Positions 7,945 through 16,060 of a stretch of DNA of 26,879 bases are shown in pieces (within the stretch, counting starts at the first letter, position 1; every line of letters starts with the position of its first letter). This DNA is from M3007 sp041741155 (lineage in GTDB: Bacteria; Bacteroidota; Bacteroidia; Chitinophagales; Saprospiraceae): positions 1 to 26,879 of the forward strand of contig JBGSKO010000080.1 in NCBI GenBank assembly GCA_041741155.1, in the 5' to 3' direction. Below the pieces are notes generated by a model. It worked only from the letters and a program-made list of their open reading frames with translations, had not been told where the DNA came from and ran no database searches. Made by a program: the position numbers and the translations under genes.

Positions 7945-8756
7945 ACTTGCTCCAAGCCATCGTCCTGGCCATCGTGGAGGGCCTGACGGAATTCCTGCCG
8001 GTGTCGTCCACAGGGCACATGATTATTGCTTCCACGGCTATGGGCATCGCTTCCGACCCGTTTGTCAAGGTGTTCACCGTGGCTATTCAGTTTGGGGCAA
8101 TCCTGTCCGTGCTGGTCTTGTACTGGCGGCGTTTTTTGCAAAGCGTGGATTTTTACGTCAAGCTGTTTGTCGCTTTTCTGCCGGCCGTCTTTTTCGGGCT
8201 TTTTTTCAAAAAAGTGATTGACCAAATGCTGGAAAACATCGTCGTGGTGGGTGCAGCGCTGGTGCTCGGGGGCGTGGTGTTCCTGTTTTTGGACAGTCTT
8301 TTCGCGCGCCGCAGCCAAAACCAGACGGACATCAGCGACATCAACTTGCCCAAGGCCCTGAAGATCGGTCTGTTTCAGGTGATCGCCATGGTGCCGGGCG
8401 TGAGCCGTTCGGCAGCAACGATTATCGGTGGCCTCACACAAGGGCTGTCGCCCAAAACAGCAGCGGAATTTTCCTTTTTCCTTGCCGTGCCTACGATGTT
8501 CGCCGCCACCTGCAAATCGCTGTGGGACCACTTCAAGGACGAGGGCGGGCAGTTTTCCCAAAATGAAATAATGCTTCTCGCCGTGGGCAATGTGGTTGGC
8601 TTTATCGTAGCCATGATTGCCATCAAGGGATTCATTCACTTTTTGACCAACAACGGTTTTAAAATTTTCGGCTACTACCGCATCGTTGTCGGGCTCATTA
8701 TTCTCCTCCTCGCCGCAATGGGATATTTCGAGGGCATCGAAGTTGGGGCGTTTTGA
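7941..8756 (+). CDS. uppP: Undecaprenyl-diphosphatase UppP (BacA)
   Basis: Integral membrane phosphatase that recycles undecaprenyl diphosphate to the monophosphate carrier used for peptidoglycan, O-antigen and teichoic-like polymers; extra copies confer bacitracin tolerance. 271 residues, the usual length. The family motifs are present: EGLTEFLPVSSTGHM at about 13-27 with the catalytic Glu/Ser/His set, and MVPGVSRSAATI at about 149-160 with the essential Arg. The ATG overlaps the stop of the DUF3098 gene by 4 bases, a sign of translational coupling. The gene converges on the mutase with only 7 bases between stop codons. Confidence 0.97.
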   Translation: MNLLQAIVLAIVEGLTEFLPVSSTGHMIIASTAMGIASDPFVKVFTVAIQFGAILSVLVLYWRRFLQSVDFYVKLFVAFLPAVFFGLFFKKVIDQMLENIVVVGAALVLGGVVFLFLDSLFARRSQNQTDISDINLPKALKIGLFQVIAMVPGVSRSAATIIGGLTQGLSPKTAAEFSFFLAVPTMFAATCKSLWDHFKDEGGQFSQNEIMLLAVGNVVGFIVAMIAIKGFIHFLTNNGFKIFGYYRIVVGLIILLLAAMGYFEGIEVGAF

Positions 8757-8763
8757 GCAGAGG

Positions 8764-10830
<2,067 letters not shown>

Positions 10831-10869
10831 GGATGCAACAATAGGTTGAGAATGGCTGAAGGAGGATCA

Positions 10870-10899
10870 AAAAAGTAAAGGGGGGCAATATCGGGCAAA
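10870..10899 (-). promoter_or_regulatory. Probable mutase promoter
   Basis: Reading the minus strand, TTTG (10896-10899) is followed after 18 bp by TACTTTTT (10870-10877), which differs from the TAnnTTTG box at one position. It ends 39 bases upstream of the mutase ATG. A purine-rich stretch is absent near the start codon. Confidence 0.45.
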
Positions 10900-10977
10900 T
10901 TTTGAAGTCGTCCCGGCTGTCTGTCCGTCAACGTGGCAGACATTTTTTTAACCAGAGTAGAACACCCCGGGAAGAAA

Positions 10978-10985
10978 TATCTTTG
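10978..10985 (+). promoter_or_regulatory. -7 box for the glycosyltransferase gene
   Basis: TATCTTTG is an exact TAnnTTTG match, 34 bases before the ATG at 11020. No clear TTG lies 19-21 bp upstream. If used, transcription would begin at about 10991-10993, making the repeated 23-mer at 10994-11016 the untranslated leader. It also rules out the open GTG at 10933 as the start. Confidence 0.5.
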
Positions 10986-10993
10986 GCGGCTAA

Positions 10994-11016
10994 TTAAGTA
11001 CCTGGACCGAATAAAT
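10994..11016 (+). repeat. Dispersed 23-bp repeat, copy 1 (leader of the glycosyltransferase gene)
   Basis: The 23 bases starting TTAAGTACCTGGACC are repeated exactly, in inverted orientation, at 15297-15319. Flanking bases do not match. This copy lies between a -7 box and the start codon. Confidence 0.85.
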
Positions 11017-11019
11017 AAA

Positions 11020-11910
11020 ATGCTAACCATGCCTCCCAAAGTCGCCGGCTTTACCTTCATCCGAAACGCCCTGCTGTACGATTACCCGATCGTGGAAGCC
11101 ATCACGTCTATACTACCCGTGTGCGACTACTTCGTGGTGGCCGTGGGAAAATCGGACGACGGTACGCTTGATCTTGTGCGCAGTATCGGCGATCCCAAAA
11201 TTCATATTTTGGAAACGGAGTGGGACGACAACTTGCGCGCAGGCGGCCGTGTGCTGGCGGAGGAAACAAACAAGGCTTTCGATGCCATCCCGCCGGAGTA
11301 TGATTGGTGTTTTTACATCCAGGGCGACGAGTGTGTGCACGAGGACGACCTGCCCGCTATTCGCGCCGGCATGGAGCGCTGGCTCGATGATCCGGAAACG
11401 GAAGGATTGTTGTTCCAGTACCGCCATTTTTACGGATCGTACGATTATATCGGCGCCAGTCGCCGCTGGTACCGCCACGAGGTGCGCATCATCCGAAATG
11501 ACAAACGGATCCGTTCGTACCGGGATGCGCAGGGGTTCCGCACAGGGGCCGGGGCCAAACTCCGCGTGCGCCGGATAGATGCCCATATTCACCACTACGG
11601 CTGGGTAAAACACCCGGCGGCACAACAGCGCAAGCAACTCAATTTTAACCGGCTGTGGCATTCGGACGACAAGGTGCGGGACATGGTGGGCGCGGCGCCG
11701 GTGTACTCCTATGACGGCTCGGAACCCCTCGAACGCTACACAGGCACGCATCCGGCGGTGATGTTGCCGCGTATCGGGGCGGTGAACTGGCGTTTTGAGG
11801 GCGATCCCGAGCAGATACAGTGGGCATGGAAAGACCGCTTGTCGAGGTTCGTCGAGCAGAAAACCGGCTGGCGACCGGGCGAGTACAAAAACTACAAATT
11901 GTTACGCTAA
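11020..11910 (+). CDS. Glycosyltransferase, family 2-like
   Basis: 296 residues from the chosen start. The N-terminal part has the GT-A nucleotide-sugar pattern: AGFTFIRNALLYDYPIVEAI, then CDYFVVAVGKSDDGTLDLVRSI, then YDWCFYIQGDECVHEDDL with the acidic metal-binding cluster. The middle YRHFYGSYDYIGASRRWYRHE and a His-rich DAHIHHYGWVKHP follow. This type is common in Bacteroidota as lone, cytoplasmic family 2-like transferases. Donor and acceptor are unknown and there is no polysaccharide cluster here. I start at 11020 (MLTMPPK; 11029 is also possible) because the upstream open frame would begin before the -7 box. The Nudix gene follows after 65 bases on the same strand. Confidence 0.85.
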   Translation: MLTMPPKVAGFTFIRNALLYDYPIVEAITSILPVCDYFVVAVGKSDDGTLDLVRSIGDPKIHILETEWDDNLRAGGRVLAEETNKAFDAIPPEYDWCFYIQGDECVHEDDLPAIRAGMERWLDDPETEGLLFQYRHFYGSYDYIGASRRWYRHEVRIIRNDKRIRSYRDAQGFRTGAGAKLRVRRIDAHIHHYGWVKHPAAQQRKQLNFNRLWHSDDKVRDMVGAAPVYSYDGSEPLERYTGTHPAVMLPRIGAVNWRFEGDPEQIQWAWKDRLSRFVEQKTGWRPGEYKNYKLLR

Positions 11911-11975
11911 CAGCCGGAACCTTAGGCTATGGGGTTTGGTTACACAACCTTTCCTTTTTCACCCGATCTTTTTTT

Positions 11976-12407
11976 ATGCGCGCTGTTGCCCTTTGCTTGC
12001 TCGAACACCAGGGCCGGCTCCTGCTGCAGGAGTTTTGGCACGAACACGACAACTACCACTTCTATCGCCCGCCAGGGGGCGGTATCGAGCACGGCGAACT
12101 TGCCGGCGATGCCGTGCGCCGGGAAATGCGGGAAGAACTGAACACCGAGATTTCGGACCTGGAACTGATTGATGTGTTGGAAAATATCTTTGATTACGGT
12201 GGCGACCAGAAGCATGAAATTGTGTTTCTGTTCCGCGCTTCCGTGCTGGATGAACGGATCACCGGAGTCCCGGAACTACAACTGACGGACAACACCTACA
12301 ACTTCCGGGCGGTGTGGATGCCGGTGGCGGAATTGGTACAAAAAGAGGTTGTTTTATACCCCGTAGCTTTGCGGGAGCAGCTGGGGGCGATTTTCCGGTT
12401 AGGCTGA
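11976..12407 (+). CDS. Nudix hydrolase
   Basis: A 143-residue Nudix-fold pyrophosphohydrolase acting on nucleoside diphosphates linked to another group; the exact substrate is unknown. The Nudix box runs from about 35 to 57: GGIEHGE, seven residues, then REMREELNT. It keeps the catalytic RE-x2-EE core, but the late Gly of the consensus is Asn. The start at 11976 (MRAVALCLLEHQG) opens the first beta strand of the fold. The frame is open further upstream, but that part overlaps the end of the glycosyltransferase gene in another frame. The 3' end overlaps the oppositely oriented oxidoreductase gene by 9 bases. Confidence 0.92.
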   Translation: MRAVALCLLEHQGRLLLQEFWHEHDNYHFYRPPGGGIEHGELAGDAVRREMREELNTEISDLELIDVLENIFDYGGDQKHEIVFLFRASVLDERITGVPELQLTDNTYNFRAVWMPVAELVQKEVVLYPVALREQLGAIFRLG

Positions 12408-14003
12408 TTTGCCTAAACACACCCCCACCGCCTGTGCCACGCGCTGCCCGTCCATAGCCGCCGACAGGATACCGCCCGCATAGCCGGCGCCCTCGCCACA
12501 AGGATATAGTCCTGCTACATCGGGGTGCATCAACGTGACCGGGTCGCGGGGAATACGCACAGGCGAACTGGTACGGCTTTCCGTGCCGACCACCACGGCT
12601 TCGGAGGTATGGTACCCGCGCATCATTTTGCCGAACTGGGCCAATCCGTCGCGCAGGCTTTGGTAGATAAACGGCGGCAACATCTCATACAGCGGCGCCG
12701 GAAATAATCCCGGGATGTAGGACGATCCGGGTAAATCGGCCGACAGGCGTCCGGTTATAAAATCAGGCAAGCGCAAGGCCGGGGCTTTCTGGCTGCCGTC
12801 GCCGGCCGCAAACATCCGGTGCTCTACGGCTGCCTGAAACTCCAGGTGCGCAAATACGCCGTGTTTTTGCCAGTTCTTCAGGTCCGCCGGCTCTACCGCC
12901 ACCACCACGCCGGAGTTGGCAAAAGGCGAGTCGCGCCGGCTCATGCTCATGCCGTTGGTTACGATTTCGCCGGGCGCTGTGGCCGCCGGCACAATGAGTC
13001 CGCCGGGACACATGCAAAAGGAAAACACGCCGCGTTCGCGCACCTGACAAACGAGGCTGTAGCTTGCTGCCGGCAAAATTTCGCCACGTGGGTATTGCCG
13101 GTACTGCACGCCATCCACCAGGGATTGTGGATGCTCCACGCGTACGCCCAAGGCGAATGGTTTGGCTTCGATTCGAATGCCGCGCGCGTGCAGCAGCCGA
13201 TAGATATCGCGGGCGGAGTGGCCGGTAGCGAGGATGGTTGCATCGGCCAGCCACTCCTGGGTTTGTGTTTCGGCGCCGGTTTTTTCGAGAGAAACATCCT
13301 GCGTGACGACGCCTGCGATGCGGCCGTTTTTCAAAATAATGTCGGTGACCAACTGACCAAAATGCACCTCACCGCCGTAGTGGAGGATGGTTTCGCGGAT
13401 ATTTTGGACCACTCCGGGCAGTTTGTTGGAGCCGATGTGCGGATGCGCTTCGGTGAGGATATCGGATTTGGCGCCGTGTTCTACGAGCAGGCGCAGTGCT
13501 TTGCGCAGGTCGCCGCGTTTGACGGAGCGGGTGTAGAGTTTTCCGTCGGAGTAGGTGCCGGCGCCGCCTTCGCCGAAACAGTAGTTGGAGTGCGGGTTTA
13601 CCTCGCCAAACTGCTGGATGGCACGCAGGTCGCGGCGGCGGGTTCGGACGTCCTTGCCCCGGTCGAGCACAATGGGTTTGATGCCCTGTTCCAGCAGTTC
13701 CAGCGCAGCAAAATAGCCTGCGGGCCCTGCGCCGACAATGATGACCTGCCCGTGATGCCCGTCGGTGGGTCGGAAACCTTCGAGCAGGGCCGGCTCGGGC
13801 GAAAAAACTTCGCCGGGGCCATACACGTCCACGCGCAGCCGGAACACGGGTTCCCTGCTGCGGGCATCGAGCGAGGATTTTAAAATTTCGATGTGGGCAA
13901 TCTGGTTTGTAGCCAAACCGGCCTGTTGTGCAGCTTTTTGCCGCAGGCGGGTGTCGTCGTAGCGCTCTTCGGGGCGTAGCGCGAGTTCAAGAGTAGTGGG
14001 CAT
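12399..14003 (-). CDS. FAD-dependent oxidoreductase (COG2509-type uncharacterised dehydrogenase)
   Basis: 534 residues, cytoplasmic. A short N-terminal domain (1-84, LELALRPEE..., IEILKSSLDARSREPVFRL) precedes the Rossmann dinucleotide-binding motif VGAGPAGYFAA at about 90-100. Diagnostic blocks follow: NYCFGEGGAGTYSDGKLYTR, VFSFCMCPGGLIVPAA, and near the end GLYPCGEGAGYAGGILSAAMDG. This set marks the widespread COG2509 'FAD-utilizing dehydrogenase' family, whose substrate is unknown. The small secreted-protein gene upstream ends 36 bases before this start, so they may be on one message. The 3' end overlaps the Nudix gene by 9 bases, tail to tail, with no terminator visible between them. Confidence 0.93.
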   Translation of the reverse strand: MPTTLELALRPEERYDDTRLRQKAAQQAGLATNQIAHIEILKSSLDARSREPVFRLRVDVYGPGEVFSPEPALLEGFRPTDGHHGQVIIVGAGPAGYFAALELLEQGIKPIVLDRGKDVRTRRRDLRAIQQFGEVNPHSNYCFGEGGAGTYSDGKLYTRSVKRGDLRKALRLLVEHGAKSDILTEAHPHIGSNKLPGVVQNIRETILHYGGEVHFGQLVTDIILKNGRIAGVVTQDVSLEKTGAETQTQEWLADATILATGHSARDIYRLLHARGIRIEAKPFALGVRVEHPQSLVDGVQYRQYPRGEILPAASYSLVCQVRERGVFSFCMCPGGLIVPAATAPGEIVTNGMSMSRRDSPFANSGVVVAVEPADLKNWQKHGVFAHLEFQAAVEHRMFAAGDGSQKAPALRLPDFITGRLSADLPGSSYIPGLFPAPLYEMLPPFIYQSLRDGLAQFGKMMRGYHTSEAVVVGTESRTSSPVRIPRDPVTLMHPDVAGLYPCGEGAGYAGGILSAAMDGQRVAQAVGVCLGKSA

Positions 14004-14039
14004 GGATGTTCCGTGTTTATCGGAAAAATCGAAAAAATG

Positions 14040-14501
14040 TCAATCGGTGGTTTTGCGTCGCAGCGTTTTGGGTTTGTCCGTTTGTTCGGGCGTCCATTCG
14101 GCGGGGTCAAATTCGTAGATGTCCGGTACGAAGATTTTGATGGTGGTTTGTTCGACACATTTGCTGCGCCTGCCGGGGATTTTGATGTCTTCGCGTTGGC
14201 GGATTTTGGAAAAAATATGGAGGGCGTCGCCTGTTTTTTCAGACTGGAATTCGTAGCGGCCGTTTTCGATGAGGTGGCCTACGATTTCGGGGGAAGCGTC
14301 CCAAATCTGGATATTGGCCTCTGTCAGGATGCTATTTCCGGCCCAAACATGCAGTTCCGGGTAGGTAAAATTGACGATATCAAAGGTGACGGTTTGCACG
14401 GAGTCCACTTCAAAAACCTGATACACCGTGCGTTCCATTTGAGCGGATGCGCCGACGGAGTACAAAAGAGAAAAGAAAGCGACGATCAGCCGAGTGGTCA
14501 T
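14040..14501 (-). CDS. Small secreted protein, paralog of the protein at 15347-15772
   Basis: 153 residues with a signal peptide (MTTRLIVAFFSLLYSVGASAQ). The mature protein has a beta-rich pattern: TVTFDIVNFTYPELHVW, then ILTEANIQI, ENGRYEF, ALHIFSKI and a late IKIFVPDIYEF, followed by a charged tail ending in KTLRRKTTD. The same order (TFD, xxLxxW, GRY, LxI, V/I-FVP) occurs in the protein at 15347-15772, so the two derive from a duplication. I do not recognise a named family. It looks like an adhesin- or auto-transporter-type beta-sandwich (DUF4097-like), which I cannot confirm. A well-formed promoter lies just upstream and a hairpin separates it from the cysteine-rich gene. Confidence 0.8.
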   Translation of the reverse strand: MTTRLIVAFFSLLYSVGASAQMERTVYQVFEVDSVQTVTFDIVNFTYPELHVWAGNSILTEANIQIWDASPEIVGHLIENGRYEFQSEKTGDALHIFSKIRQREDIKIPGRRSKCVEQTTIKIFVPDIYEFDPAEWTPEQTDKPKTLRRKTTD

Positions 14502-14518
14502 AGGTGTGATTTTAGGTG

Positions 14519-14549
14519 CAAAAGTATGCGTTTTAACAGCCGCGTCAAA
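14519..14549 (-). promoter_or_regulatory. Strong Bacteroidota-type promoter of the small secreted protein gene
   Basis: On the minus strand TTTG (14546-14549) is followed after 19 bp by TACTTTTG (14519-14526), an exact TAnnTTTG box. The box ends 17 bases before the ATG at 14501, so the leader would be very short. This is among the best promoter matches in the window. Confidence 0.75.
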
Positions 14550-14554
14550 ACGAA

Positions 14555-14585
14555 CGCCTGCGACCGAAAGTATCGGTGGCAGGCG
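14555..14585 (-). terminator. Hairpin downstream of the cysteine-rich gene, probable terminator
   Basis: The arms at 14555-14567 and 14573-14585 pair at 12 of 13 positions (one G-G mismatch) around the loop AAGTA. On the minus strand it is followed by TTCGTTTT, a modest T run. It lies between the end of the gene at 14663 and the promoter of the next gene, as expected for a terminator. Confidence 0.6.
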
Positions 14586-14662
14586 CTTAAGTTGTTCGTA
14601 AAATGGGAATGTTTAACAGCGGGTAATTTGATCTATCCGAAATAGTTACAATAAAATCCCTT

Positions 14663-15124
14663 TCAATTGCGGATCAAAGTGTGCTTACACCAGCAAGCGC
14701 AACCCGTTTGTTCAACACAGTCAGAGCCGGCACAGGTTTGGCAACCGTAGTCATCCTTTTTAAACTTACAGGCCTGGCATCCACACTCTCCAGCACAAGT
14801 TTCGCCTTTTGTTCCTGTTGATCCAAGAGCGTTTAGTGCTTGGTTAGTTACGGGAATCGCTCCTAAAAACCAATGCCCCGATGTTGTCGTTCCTCTGACG
14901 ATCAAGGTGTTTACGGATACGGAATCAGACTGATCTAACTGACCATTAATATTATACCAAGTTTTTTGTGTTTCTTCCCACTGCGTGATTTGGCCGATTT
15001 CGAAAAGGAATATTTCGTCAGTTAAATCTACGACCCATTGTGGTGTCTGTGTCTGCGCGGAGCAAGTCTTTACGAAACTTAATGAAAACAAACAAATACT
15101 CAAGAAAACAAATACAATTTTCAT
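14663..15124 (-). CDS. Secreted cysteine-rich protein of unknown function
   Basis: 153 residues. A signal peptide (MKIVFVFLSICLFSLSFV...CSAQ) is followed by about 85 residues without cysteine and then a compact tail with ten cysteines in about 37 residues. The spacing is C-x3-C-x-C-x2-C-x8-C-x2-C-x4-C-x5-C-x-C-x-C, close to the C-terminus. Such density suggests disulfide cross-linking or metal binding outside the cytoplasm. The several CxC and CxxC pairs fit metal, but no known finger or ferredoxin pattern matches. The gene is clearly more AT-rich than its neighbours, which may mean recent acquisition. It shares its first 15 bases around the start with the short frame 23 bases upstream. Confidence 0.75.
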   Translation of the reverse strand: MKIVFVFLSICLFSLSFVKTCSAQTQTPQWVVDLTDEIFLFEIGQITQWEETQKTWYNINGQLDQSDSVSVNTLIVRGTTTSGHWFLGAIPVTNQALNALGSTGTKGETCAGECGCQACKFKKDDYGCQTCAGSDCVEQTGCACWCKHTLIRN

Positions 15125-15132
15125 AATTGGAA
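15118..15132. repeat. 15-bp direct repeat at the start of the cysteine-rich gene (copy 1)
   Basis: TTTTCATAATTGGAA here is identical to 15210-15224. On the minus strand both copies read TTCCAATTATGAAAA, covering the start codon and the bases before it. The repeat therefore links two adjacent initiation regions. Confidence 0.8.
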
Positions 15133-15147
15133 GTTTTGGTGTGATTT

Positions 15148-15216
15148 TTAACCTCCAGTCAGGTAATCTGCGATACGATTCAGCGGAGAAGCGGATGGAA
15201 ATCTAAAATTTTTCAT
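15148..15216 (-). CDS. Possible 22-residue peptide ending in Gly-Gly
   Basis: A short frame starts ATG at 15216 and ends TAA at 15148. It begins MKNFRFPSASP and ends RIADYLTGG. Its initiation region (TTCCAATTATGAAAA) is the same 15 bases that start the cysteine-rich gene 23 bases downstream. The peptide has five basic and acidic residues in a balanced mix and no signal peptide. A terminal GG recalls leader or precursor peptides, and it could also be a translational leader. No -7 box was found upstream. Coding status is unproven and rests only on the shared start context and tidy spacing. Confidence 0.35.
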   Translation of the reverse strand: MKNFRFPSASPLNRIADYLTGG

Positions 15217-15224
15217 AATTGGAA
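15210..15224. repeat. 15-bp direct repeat at the start of the 22-codon frame (copy 2)
   Basis: Second copy of TTTTCATAATTGGAA, 92 bases from the first. It spans the start codon of the short frame. Duplication of an initiation region, or a selected translation signal, would explain it. Confidence 0.8.
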
Positions 15225-15296
15225 AATTGTTAGTAGTTAAAAAATCATTTTGGTCGGTTTGCATACAGGGTTATGCGCACTTCTGAATATTGGGTA

Positions 15297-15319
15297 ATTT
15301 ATTCGGTCCAGGTACTTAA
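15297..15319 (-). repeat. Dispersed 23-bp repeat, copy 2
   Basis: Exact reverse complement of 10994-11016. It lies 28 bases beyond the stop codon of the secreted-protein gene at 15347 and upstream of the short frame at 15216. Neither a hairpin nor a -7 box adjoins this copy. Confidence 0.85.
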
Positions 15320-15346
15320 CGATTTGATTTTCTCCAACAGGCAAGT

Positions 15347-15772
15347 CTATTTTTTCTGAGCCTCTGCAACGGCAGCGGAGTTGAGCAGGACAACTTCGAG
15401 GTCCTTTGGCACAAACACAACGTAGGATACATTTTCCCGGAGTTCCTCGCCTTTTACCCGTACCACCCGGTTCAGGTTTGGAGCGGTGATGAGGAGGTTG
15501 TCTTCCAGGGCTTCCGCCTTGAGATCGTAGCGACCAACCTTGGACAACTGGTCCAGCATGGAAACGCTGCCGGACGGCAGGTTTACGTTGATTTCAAAGC
15601 GGATCGTGGCGTTGTTCCAGATTTTCAGATCAACCGGGCCGGGCAAGTCAAACGTAATACGACCGCTTCCTTCCGTATTGAAGGACTTGGTGAATGTTTT
15701 AGTGGTTGTTTGAGCGAAGGCTGTAAGGGAAAACAAGGACAGCAGGACGAGTGATACGATACGATTTGTCAT
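15347..15772 (-). CDS. Small secreted protein, paralog of the protein at 14040-14501
   Basis: 141 residues with a signal peptide (MTNRIVSLVLLSLFSLTAFAQ). The mature part alternates hydrophobic strands: RITFDLPGPVDLKIW, ATIRFEINVNL, GRYDLKAEALEDNLLITAPN, then VSYVVFVPKDLEVVLLNSAA. The final 'FVPKDLEVVLLNSAA' resembles the repeating beta strands of DUF4097-type 'putative adhesins', cut off after the first turns. This is suggestive only. It shares order and key residues with the gene at 14040. An unusually good Shine-Dalgarno (GGAGG, 6 bases before the ATG at 15772) and a clear promoter support both start and expression. Confidence 0.82.
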   Translation of the reverse strand: MTNRIVSLVLLSLFSLTAFAQTTTKTFTKSFNTEGSGRITFDLPGPVDLKIWNNATIRFEINVNLPSGSVSMLDQLSKVGRYDLKAEALEDNLLITAPNLNRVVRVKGEELRENVSYVVFVPKDLEVVLLNSAAVAEAQKK

Positions 15773-15799
15773 AGTGGGCCTCCTTTTTTAAAATTGCTC

Positions 15800-15831
15800 C
15801 AAAGTAAAGCTTTTGAATTGATTTTAACAAA
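15800..15831 (-). promoter_or_regulatory. Promoter of the secreted-protein gene at 15347-15772
   Basis: On the minus strand TTTG (15828-15831) is followed after 20 bp by TTACTTTG (15800-15807), one mismatch from TAnnTTTG. It ends 27 bases before the ATG, with AAAAGGAGG between them. The rest of the divergent gap (15832-16060) holds a possible weak + strand box TATCTTCG near 15950 for the phosphatase gene and a GC-rich imperfect hairpin at about 15979-16007, nothing firmer. Confidence 0.65.
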
Positions 15832-16060
15832 TTTCTGGCAATAAAATTTTATACTAAAGCTCAGGTGTAGAACCCTGTAAGGTTTGTAATAATTCCTTTT
15901 CAGGTGGCTCCTTGTTTCAAACCGAGGCGTCAAGCAGGTTTGCTGTATCTTCGCCTTTATACATACCAGACGACAATAGCACCTGCCGGGGATGGGTTGA
16001 GGCGGGTGGATTAAGATATATTTAACCGCTATCAAACGCGTATTTAAACAGTTCAGAATT

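Noticed and set aside
10933..11019. Upstream GTG extension of the glycosyltransferase
   Set aside because: It would begin before the exact -7 box at 10978-10985, and the added residues do not resemble the family.
12819..13883. A 354-codon open frame on + opposite the FAD oxidoreductase
   Set aside because: It is a shadow of the oxidoreductase, whose FAD-binding and family motifs are intact.
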